Part shown: positions 37,201-45,343 of the stretch, piece by piece | Layout: each line of letters begins with the position of its first letter | Numbering within the stretch: position 1 is the stretch's first letter | Assembly: GCA_037178855.1 (NCBI GenBank) | Contig: JASJZC010000005.1 | Coordinates: 620,001-684,000 of the forward strand | From: Oscheius sp. JU75 | Lineage: Eukaryota > Nematoda > Chromadorea > Rhabditida > Rhabditidae | DNA: 64,000 nt | Reading direction: 5' to 3' | Notes under the pieces: model-generated | What the model was told of the DNA's origin: nothing | Databases searched by the model: none | What the model saw: only the letters and a program-made list of their open reading frames with translations | Translations under genes and position numbers: made by a program

Positions 37201-38064
37201 CGAGACAAGTCAAGCTAATGCAAGAAGAAACTTTTTTGAGTTAGCGTGCTACTGTTTTGATTGCTTTAATTGTAAAAAGAAAGTTATTGCTTTTGCTCCT
37301 TGGAGAGTTCCTTGGCAATGGACGACTCGGAGCTCAATAAAACCGCCGACCAGGTGGCATAGGTGGCATAGCTGACTGGTGGCTTTTCGTTCTTCGATAG
37401 TCGTATGCTTAAAAAAACCAAATTTTCCTTCTTACAGACCCCCTCATCTTCCTGCTGTGGTGGTCAGCTCTTCGGCCAGCAGGGCAACATCTGCATGCCG
37501 ATCAACTACAGTCCCTGTAGTGGAGGTTGTGGTAACTTTCGGCCATTTTTCAGCGATTACAATGAAATTCTAGGTGGAGGAGGAGGAGGCTGCAGTCAAC
37601 AACAACAGCCATCTTGCGGTGGAGGCTGTGGAGGTCAATCTGGTTGTGGGGGAGGCTGTGGAGGCGGTAATGGATGCCAATCGGTGAGTTTTATCGCAGT
37701 TTTCAAACATCCAAGACTGGTGGGTTTCAAGTTTTGTATGTTGTATAGTATAGGTAACCCGGCTCGATCCAGGGCCGGACCTCAGTTTTCAGGCTGTCTC
37801 TGTCTCCCAGCCATACCAAAACCGACGAATTTTCAGTCCTCCCCGCTCTGCTGCTCAGCTCCACCAGTCCCTCCGAGTCCTTGCTGCAACAATGCCTTTC
37901 AGTCGTGTTGTCCCACAGCCATGTCTTCGTGCTGCACGCCCCAGAATCAGTCGTGCTGCCCTCAAGCAATGCCCAGTTGCTGTTGTTCACAGTCACTGTG
38001 TCGAAGAAGAAAACGGTCGATTGGACACCTACTCGGGATGTGCTCATTGCTCAAAAAGGCTTAA
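27982..38064 (+). CDS. giant modular low-complexity secreted protein, predicted 1720 residues
   Basis: I do not recognise the family. Twenty-six exons join with matching phases from ATG to TAA and total 5163 nt, exactly divisible by three. Exons: 27982-28205, 28297-28456, 28496-28628, 28750-28826, 28948-28987, 29393-29485, 29572-29619, 30354-30494, 30581-32032, 32377-32427, 32497-32568, 33232-33309, 33356-33433, 33564-33626, 34017-34061, 34101-34133, 34169-34249, 34315-34536, 34629-35180, 35283-35946, 36013-36070, 36176-36230, 36362-36462, 36824-36991, 37438-37683, 37837-38064. The signal peptide is MHPATRLLVLLTFTSA. Blocks: Pro/charged (20-305); a Glu/Thr/Ser region with repeated GSR and TV motifs (305-789); Pro/Ala (790-1030); Ser/Gly/Tyr (1030-1436); Pro/Gln (1470-1563); Gly/Cys (1564-1645); paired CysCys motifs ending CRRRKRS (1646-1720). 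Composition suggests an extracellular matrix, pharyngeal or cuticle-type protein. That role is inference. Confidence 0.75.
28237..28266 (+). repeat. (GA)n microsatellite in intron
   Basis: GA dinucleotide run in the first intron of the low-complexity secreted protein gene. A similar run lies upstream of the start codon at about 27887-27914. Confidence 0.9.
32811..32880. repeat. paired GGGCCA palindromes
   Basis: CGGGCCAGTTTGGCCCG at 32811-32827 is a perfect hairpin with 7-bp arms. A second near-copy (CGGGCCAGTATGGTCCG) lies at 32864-32880. Both sit in an intron of the low-complexity secreted protein gene. Confidence 0.7.
33770..33945. repeat. CAAGCCGGCTTG palindrome cluster
   Basis: The perfect palindrome CAAGCCGGCTTG occurs at 33832-33843 and 33897-33908, embedded in many partial copies (AAGCCAAACC, AAGCCGGAAAC, GGCTTG). 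A related GC-richer patch with CCAAGCCGAGC lies near 50515-50560. This is intronic and looks like a degenerate tandem or fold-back repeat. Confidence 0.7.
36609..36720 (+). mobile_element. partial MITE copy
   Basis: GTGCTCAAGGTGCGCAACAG matches the terminal repeat of the element at 56049-56244 (in reverse complement, CGTTCAAGGCGCGCAACAA). The following TGCTTTACAACTTTGC matches the shared core. Only one end is recognisable. It lies in an intron of the low-complexity secreted protein gene. Confidence 0.55.
37110..37205 (+). repeat. dispersed repeat paired with 51885-52000
   Basis: CTAATCTGGGATAACACTTG at about 37158-37177 and its flanks (TTTACAATTTGCA upstream, TTTGTGGACTTTTT downstream) match the complement of about 51920-51995. 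The shared segment is roughly 90 bp with mismatches. It lies in the intron before the Gly/Cys-rich exon. Confidence 0.7.
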
Positions 38065-38124
38065 GGTCGATGATATTTTGACTATTCCTATTTGTACATT
38101 GTTGACAAAAGATATGATAAGAAC

Positions 38125-38130
38125 AATAAA
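38125..38130 (+). terminator. polyadenylation signal AATAAA
   Basis: Canonical AATAAA 61 bp after the stop codon of the low-complexity secreted protein gene, in line with the predicted 3' end at 38064. Confidence 0.6.
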
Positions 38131-38227
38131 TTATTGGATACTGAGACAGAGAGATAGCGACAGATAAATGAAGACTTATTACTACTTTGTTACCTTTTTC
38201 CTATTGTCCACTCCAAATAACTCTCTT

Positions 38228-39040
38228 CTATTTCTTCTTACTTCCCTTCTTCTGCGACTTCTTCTTCTCCTTGTTCTTTTCGGTCATCTTCACGAACGGC
38301 TCCAGCGAATGGATTTCGTAGGGAGAGCCGTTCCATCTTCCGTCCGGCACAACTTCGATTTTGTTCTCATAGCTCGAATCCGATGGCTTCTTGTCATCTC
38401 TCGTCATACTGTAGGGCGAGGCTCTGGTCACATCGCGCCAATTTGTCTTCAGATAGAAATTCTCGTAGAAAGCACGTGGAGCGTGTGACTTTGTCGAGCC
38501 GTCATTTTTGGGTCCCTTGCTGCTGGCGCTGCTGGCCGACGGCTCGAAGTACTTGCCGATTTTCTCTCTTGGAGATCGTATCGGAATCTTCTGGGATTCT
38601 TGGCGCGGAGGGCTGGATGCTACCTCTTCGGCTAACTTCTTCTTGCGTCTCTGACGGACTAAACACCCAGTGCAGACGGCAATGATGCCCACGAACAGGA
38701 ACACAGCGGCGACGATGAAGACCGTGCTGAAAAATGATGGTTAGTGGGGTAGGGAGACTGAGAGATAGAAAGAAAGAAACTTACTACATAGAGTTGAATC
38801 CCTCCTCGCTGCTACTCATGGTTGGATTATCAGTAGCTATTTTTATTGTAGCGAGACCCTCAGTCCTCGTGGCTGTCGTGTCGAGCCCGGAAGTTGGAGA
38901 CACTCCAGTTGTGACAGAGCTGGCAGTGCACTGAAAAGTGTTGCAGTAAACCCACTGTTGATGTCTCTCTGACATATCCTTTTTAGACCTACCAGTGCCT
39001 GAAGAGTCGCGAAGAGCTGAAGAAGGAGCCACAGCCGCAT
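38228..39040 (-). CDS. small type I membrane protein, Ser/Thr-rich ectodomain
   Basis: Unrecognised. Three exons in phase (38993-39040, 38785-38930, 38228-38726) give 230 residues. Exon 1 is a signal peptide, MRLWLLLQLFATLQAL. The ectodomain is about 50 residues, rich in Ser and Thr (TTATRTEG, NPTMSSSEEG) and likely O-glycosylated. One transmembrane helix follows (VFIVAAVFLFVGIIAVCTGCL), then a basic stop-transfer run (RQRRKKK). The cytoplasmic tail is about 130 residues, rich in Ser, Tyr and Lys and ending in a lysine cluster. It could be a receptor-like or adhesion protein. Its gene is convergent with the large secreted protein gene (stops 164 bp apart) and divergent from the gene at 39232. 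Confidence 0.75.
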
Positions 39041-39231
39041 CCCAGCTGTCGACTTGGAGAATTGTGGGGGGTTATAAAAACTTTCAACACTCTTGCTTGA
39101 AACTGTAAAATGTTTTGTAGTTAAAAAACAATCAACTTTCTTCATGAAAGTCTCTGCAATTGCGATTCAAAAAATAAAAGTTTTGTCTTCGAAAGTTTGC
39201 AGCAAACAGACAGCATCTTTGGACTGCAAGG
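39041..39231. promoter_or_regulatory. shared divergent promoter
   Basis: About 190 bp separate the start codons of two divergent genes whose first peptides both begin MRLWLLL. A TATAAAA-like sequence lies at about 39072-39078 (plus strand). The small size suggests shared control. This is inference. Confidence 0.35.
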
Positions 39232-39810
39232 ATGCGACTGTGGCTTCTTCTTTCCGACCTGCTCTGCTTTTACACGAACCAGAATAACTGCTCATTCGAG
39301 TACAACCGGTCAGACAGGATTCTTGAAGCTGTCGGCCTGGATGGAGAATGGTCTATGGACAAACGTTGCAGTATGGAAGAAGCGAAAAGTATGTGACTCT
39401 GCCGACTAGCTCAACCGAAGAAGCTCCTACCACTACAAGCACCTCGACTACTACTACTATTACCGTGAGCTCCGAGCCTACCACAACGACAAGTACCCGG
39501 ACAACGACCGAGGAATCTCCTGCTGCGAAAAGCCTATTTGACGAGTACGGCAGTCACAACAAGTGAGAGGTTAGTTGGGGGCGATGATCGACAGTCCTTG
39601 AACCTGAACAAACCTATCTCTTACAGCACCGCGGCTCAGACAACTACCGTCAACTTTACTACAGCAGAAAAAGCTCCTACCAATACGAGTACCGTGAAAA
39701 GGACAGCCAATCTGACGAGCCGTCCTGGAAACCTCTGTCTCTATCTTTGGTTTTATAAGTTTCGAGGTAGACTAGACAGTTGTAGGATGCTTTTTCCCAC
39801 AACCAACTGA
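39232..39810 (+). CDS. Thr-rich secreted/mucin-like protein (model uncertain)
   Basis: Unrecognised. The best model has exons 39232-39308, 39410-39562 and 39627-39810: signal-like MRLWLLLSDLLCFYT, then a Thr/Ser-rich block (TTTSTSTTTTITV, TTTTSTRTTTEE) repeated more weakly after the second intron (TTAEKAPTNTST), ending in a Cys-containing tail. Phases close (donor GTCAGA, acceptor GACTAG). However, in 39232-39400 all three forward frames are open for long stretches, and a second frame over both Thr blocks reads Tyr/Arg-rich (SSYHYKHLDYYYYYR), so the coding frame is not certain. Composition matches the divergent neighbour's Ser/Thr ectodomain, so the pair may be diverged duplicates. Confidence 0.45.
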
Positions 39811-40105
39811 AAATCGACTACAGTTCATAATTTTGATTAAAAGGAAAGCAGGAGACATTTCTCAAAACTTCATGTTTCACCACCTGGCCATATAGCTGTC
39901 AACTGTATTTCTTCAATGCTGTGTGGAACAGGACGTGAAATAACGCTATTTATTCTCCTGCACTCTTTCTCCGACATATTTTTCAATAATTTGTTTTTTT
40001 GGGAGGAATGATACGATTCAATTGCATTGTGCCTTGCACTACCCGACGGGGACTAGAATATGGGATGACTGCAGAAATATACACAACAGGAAGGGGAGAA
40101 GGAGA
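39811..40105. other. intergenic
   Basis: Probable 3' flanks of two convergent genes. No exon seen. Confidence 0.4.
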
Positions 40106-43100
40106 TCAGGTCCATTTGATCACTTTGGCCTCGCACAGTATGACCAGGACGAAGAAGACTCCATAGCTGAGGAACAGAGCCATGGCATGGTACTTGGAGC
40201 TGCGGAATCGGAAGACGAAGATTGCTGGAAATTGGGAGTTTTGCGACGATTGTCCACCGGTGAATGATTTCAGTCATTAGATGGTTTTTATCAGGTTTTG
40301 ATGGAACAAAAAAAATTGGAATTTCGAGTTGAGCCACACGGAAGCAAATTTGCTATCTTTTTTTTTCGGATAATATGCTACAAGAACTGTTTCTTATCGT
40401 ATGAATCTTCTTTTCAAGATTAGAAAACAAAGTTAGTTGGAACTAGAATGGTGAGGAGCCTATACCAGATATTTTCTTATCTTTCTTCAGAAGCAAAAGC
40501 TTGTTCAGAGACTGTTTCTCTTATTTTTTGAATACCCCCACTTTGTCGCTGTCTCTGTCACTATCAGTTCGAAAATTCTATTGTGATCTTTATACCGTTC
40601 TTTGAGGCCCCAGTTTCTGATAAAACTCACCGATAAGCGACATTGCCAGGGATGCAAACAGGAAAATGACTACGAAGTGAAGAGCGGAAGAGAAGGAGAC
40701 CTAAAGACTACTGTTTTCTGGTGTAAGATCAGTAGCAGACCTCAATGATGGTTCCCTTGGCCTTGGCGATGGTGAAGGACAGCCCGAAGCCCATGAGAAG
40801 GTCTGGAAAGTTTTGTGTTTCGCAATAAGTTTTTATCGCGCTGAAAGTCAGACAATTGAAATTCCCGTTTGAATTTTTCTTTAACCATTCAATAGAACAG
40901 AAACATTACCTCCAAATCCATCTTCTCTCTCCGCTGAACAAACAATTTTCTCCCATCAGTGTCTCCCCCCTACGTGCTGGCAAATGCACCAGGCGGAGTG
41001 AACAAACTCTCTCCCCGAAACGTCCCACGACAGTGGGGGCTTAGCTCAGTGGTAGAGCGCCTGATCCGCAATCAGGAAGTCACGGGTTCAAACCCCGTAG
41101 CCTCCATAGGTTTTTGCTTTTTTCTTTTGTGATCCGGCAATCGAATCGGCTTCTTTTTCTCAGGTTTCAGCAATGCTTACCATTGAAAAAGCTCAGTTGT
41201 TGCTATTTTCGAAGTTCACTTTATTGCAACACTTATTTCACCCACGAAAAATGAGTATGTAAAGTACCGGTTACAATAAATGGCATTCTATGTTTCCCTC
41301 GTGCATCTTGTAGACTTTGTAAGTCTTGTGATGTTTCTCTACAGGCACTAAGTAAAAAATCTGAAAAAAAAATTCCATCCAACAGTTCAATGAAACTCTC
41401 AATGCGCTCGTAGTAGCCAGAGCATGTTTGTGACTTTTTTGTTTCACTACGAGTATGTGTACCTCTGAAACTAACAAACACAATAGTTGAGCGTACGTAC
41501 TACGGCTAGTTTCTATCGACTCTGTGCCAAAAATCGTTTCACTTTTCAACATCAAGCTATATAAAAACTTCTTAGAACATGGTTCTCCTGCTCCAGGCCC
41601 GAAAAATCCAAAAACTCACTGAAAAGAGGTCCTCCCGTAGCTGCAGCCATGGCCATCCTCGGATATCCCTGCTTCACCACAGCTAGGTCAGCAATCATGT
41701 CTCCGAGACTATTGCTCCAGGCCAGGATTGTCATGCCGAGGATCTCGAAACTCAATCCGGACATGACACCCACCATGGTGATAATGTTGACGATCTCGGA
41801 GGCGGTCAGGTAGATCCATGCCACGGCTAGGACAAAGCCCGTGTAGCAGGCAACTTCCTTGTGGTAGCGGGGAGGAGTGTCCATTCGAGTGAAGAGAATG
41901 ATGAGGAGGATGAGGATGGCAGAAATGGCAAAGCCGTAGACGTAGAGACCGGGAGAACCGTGGAAGGGAGAGGTGGTGAGCACTTGAAAGGAGTCGTTTG
42001 TTCTGTCTCTGTCTCTGAACTCACTATGTATAGCAAACAGCAAAAACTGTGGTGCTATTAAGCAGTAGAAGAGTACGACAGGCTTGGACCAGCCATCCTC
42101 ATGACGTGGAATAGTGGCTTTCAGTATGACTTGGGTCGGGACACGGAGAATGTACATGAAGCGGGCCACCTTCCCCGACTCGTTCCAGTCCTCAGTGCTG
42201 GGCCATGGATTCAAATGAATAGCCAGATCCTTGGGTATATCACTCCACTTCCAGGACTTTGAGAAGGTGGGAGGTAGTTCTGGAATTTCAGTTTAAATAA
42301 TTTTATGATTTAAGTGGGCTACTAAACATAGTAGATCGTTCACTACACTAGAAACCTACCATCTTCCTCCCCCAGAGGAGCATCTCCTCTGTCGTAGACA
42401 TGATTATGGAGCACGATCACATCCTCGCTCTCCGGAGGGTCTTCGTCATCTTCCTCGCCGGCCGCTGAAAACTGAATTTTATTTTTCTTCTCAAAGATCA
42501 ATCAATGTTGTGGAGGAAACAGCTACTAGAATCTTGCCCATTTATATTCTGGGCTTGAAACAACAAACGACCGTAAGCGGAATTTCACCTATTGTTTGAA
42601 GTACCCTCGACGCTTAACAAACACAAATTGATCATTTACATTCTATATCGCCTTGAAACAAAATGAACTCACAATAACTCTCCGACTCCGTATTCTGCGC
42701 CTGATCCTCGACGTCGTCCACGAATTTCAGTTCCGGAACCTTGTCCAGGTCGAGACTTTCAATCGTGAAGACCCCCGGCTCCGGAAATGGGACAACGGAA
42801 AGCGACTCGGCTCTTTTGGTCGAGGCGTGACGTGAACTGTGGTGACTTCGACGTCGACTGCTGTGATGCCTGGCCTTGGAACTCAGACGGGAGCGTCTAC
42901 TGCCCTGGACATGAACTTGTCGCCGTTTGTACTTGTTCAGCAGCATAGAACCGACTATGACCACGGCTAGGTAGAGGACATAGATGCCGAGGTAGACTGA
43001 AAGTTTTGTTCTTTTCTGCTTTCAGCCTGACTGTGTTCCGGGTTCAGTTTTTGTACTTTGTAGCGTTCGTGTTGAAAACTTATCGTGGTTTGTGCTGCAT

Positions 43101-44405
43101 GTAAAGCAACGTTTGGGGCAGTAACGTTCTGGATTCAGTTCGAAAATATATAGTCGCTTACATGTTTGCCTCTTTTGAAAACTATTCTTTTGACCGTTTG
43201 CGTCTATAAAATACATATTAAAAAACTTACCCAAGGGCTCGTAGAGCAGGACTGTGTCACCACGAAGAAACACGAATAGGATCCAGCCGACTGCTACCAG
43301 GTAGAAGATCAGATCTCGGATGAGCCCGAACTTGTGGATACGGAATGGCTTCGAGTAGAAGATTATAGTTCCCAGGACACAGGTTGTCACGAAAAGACCG
43401 CCTCCTGGAAAGAAGTTGATACTTTCAGTTTGCTGAATGTCTGCTATATCGGTGACTCCAACATACCCAATAAAGCTCCCAGTGCCAGATCCGCCTTGGG
43501 CTTTGGTGTTGAGAGGATTGAGGCGATTGAACCAAATATATCCGGCGCACCGTTTCCGAAGGCCATGAATGTTACTCCCTGTAAATCTACTTTTTTAGGG
43601 TCTCAAAAACACTGTAAAAACAGTTAAAACGCTACATTTCAACCAGGCACCTCACAAACGTCAGAGGAGCAGTGGCGCGCCCAAGTCTGAACGTTCTAGG
43701 TTTTACGAGTTGTAGCTTTGGCATACGACTTTTCTTCAATGCACACTCGAAAAAGTTACCAACCCCTGTAAATACACTTATTTGTGGGTCAAAAACACTG
43801 TATTTCATTGAAACAAAAGACGGAAATTGTTCTAAAAATATGTTTCATCTAGACCTTACTTATTGGCGACCGATGGTTTTGTAATTCGATAGACGCTCTT
43901 GCATAAATAAATAAACAAAATGTTTTGCTTAGAAACTTAATGATGAAACGGTTATCAAGCAGGACTGAAACAAAAAATGTTTCACCGAACTATTATCATC
44001 ACTAAAGAAAATAAACCAATAAGCTATGGTAAGCCAAATTTTACAATTCAACAATTGTTTTGAGGATGTTTCTACACAGCTTTGGAAGCATAGCCAGACT
44101 ATAAAACGGCCTTTAGTACCAATGGAACTTACAGCGATACTCTCCGAGATTCTCAGATGCGCCACTATGGCTGCAATGTTCGGAGAGAAGAACTCATCAG
44201 CTGCAGTGGAAATGTGAAGGAAGAGGACGAGGAGCAAGATAACAGCTGCCAAGATAATGAAGATCTAGAAAATTGCATACTTAAGATCCAGAAAGAATGA
44301 AAACCTTTGCAGCAACATTGTGGCTACAGGTTACATAACGTGACCAAAGCAGATAGCCTCCTCCTTCGCAGTTGTCCTGGTTCTCGATCACGTACTGGCA
44401 CTTCT
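40106..44405 (-). CDS. NCLX-type sodium/calcium exchanger (SLC8B1 family)
   Basis: Cation antiporter. Animal NCLX moves calcium out of mitochondria in exchange for sodium, while nematode relatives form an expanded group. Twelve exons in phase: 44305-44405, 44133-44264, 43467-43578, 43231-43404, 42996-42673, 42464-42360, 42279-42025, 41982-41620, 40802-40741, 40700-40631, 40224-40106, plus an unplaced 5' signal exon (perhaps near 44596-44650). About 600 residues are visible. The N-terminal Cys region is KCQYVIENQDNC. The alpha-1 repeat contains EFFSPNIAAI and VTFMAFGNGAPDIFGS. The alpha-2 repeat contains MTILAWSNSLGDMIADL, KQGYPRMAMAAATGGPLFN. The long cytoplasmic loop is His/Arg- and Ser-rich. 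Several hydrophobic helices flank it. The intron between 41620 and 40802 houses a tRNA gene on the other strand. One acceptor reads TTTCAAG. Confidence 0.93.
41035..41106 (+). tRNA. tRNA-Ala (anticodon CGC)
   Basis: A 72-nt cloverleaf folds cleanly: acceptor 41035-41041 with 41099-41105 (including G3:U70, the alanine identity pair), D-stem GCTC/GAGC, anticodon stem CCTGA/TCAGG, T-stem ACGGG/CCCGT, discriminator A at 41106. Anticodon CGC is at 41067-41069. The residue before it (position 33) is C where U is nearly universal. T-runs follow at 41111-41115 and 41118-41123, fitting Pol III termination. The internal B box is GGTTCAAACC. It lies antisense in an intron of the exchanger gene. Confidence 0.9.
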
Positions 44406-44885
44406 CTGAAAAGATGGAAAGTTTTTGTATTTCACGGGGATAATAATAGCCAAGGTTGAGGTAACATTTTGCTAAGATCCTTGTGAAGATTTTAAAGCAA
44501 ATAACTCTGCTCCACTAGCTTCTGGAGAAATGATGATTCTCTGGGTACCAAAGTCAAACCCGCTAAAATATGTTTCATGATTTCAGTATACTCACGCTAT
44601 TAGAAAAATAAGTAGTATTGTGAAAAATTTCTTGTAAGACGTATCGGATCTACAATATTTCTCTCTTTTCCTTCACTTCTACTGCTTTGTCTCATTGCTA
44701 GTCAAAAATGTTTTAGTTGGAGCCTTTATATCCAAAAGAACAGAAGAAGTATCAGGCGACAGGAGAAACGTAAAATGCGTATAAAGTATGTTTTAACACT
44801 AGAGTATCAGCAGACCAAACACGAATTTTCTGATCATTCTACACCAGCAGTTATATAGAATAATGTGTATATGTATAAAAATGTT
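44406..44885. other. 5' region of exchanger gene
   Basis: Minus-strand 44596-44645 reads a hydrophobic stretch (FFTILLIFLIA in one frame) before a GTGAGT donor and could be the signal-peptide exon of the exchanger. However, I could not close its phase with the exon at 44405 or find an ATG in that frame. Confidence 0.3.
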
Positions 44886-45343
44886 TCACCACTGATATCT
44901 ATCTTTGATGTATACCCTGGTCTTGAGGGTCGAGCATTGAAAAGATGTTTTTCCATAAAGCACTTCCTCATTCCGAGAATGATTATTGCTTCCCGATTTG
45001 TAATTTGCTGTTTCAGTACAACTTGGGGTGTATGATGTACAGTAGACCATTTGCGTTCTCTCTGCCTCTTTCTGCCTCTATCTCTATTTCTCTATTTCTG
45101 TCTCTCTCTGTCTCTCCATTTCTTTGTTATTCTGTCTCTGCTTTCCGTCTTCTTGTATCTTTCAAAAAACTCACGCTGTCCTGTCCATTCCTTACGAATC
45201 ACACATGTATCGTCATCAGTCGGAATTCCTGTGGGGCCCAATCCCGACGGCTGACCGTAATTATAGGACGGTGGGTATTGATAGTTTTGTCCTCCGGACA
45301 GAATAAAAAGTGCCAGAAGAGGCAGAAGGAGTCGAAGGAACAT
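44886..45343 (-). CDS. small secreted Tyr/Pro-rich protein
   Basis: Unrecognised. Two exons in phase (45175-45343 and 44886-45007) give 96 residues. A signal peptide (MFLRLLLPLLALFILSGG) is followed by a Tyr/Pro/Gln stretch (QNYQYPPSYNYGQPSGLGP) and DDDTCVIRKEW. The second exon carries one more Cys and ends in DRYQW. The splice uses GTGAGT and AAACAG, and the second exon reads open to a stop, but it is less certain than the first. The intron holds a GAGACAGAG-type tract (45055-45142). Confidence 0.6.

Noticed and set aside
41035-41106. Reading the tRNA anticodon as CCG (Arg) with U33
   Set aside because: That shift breaks the anticodon stem, while the G3:U70 pair supports alanine with CGC.
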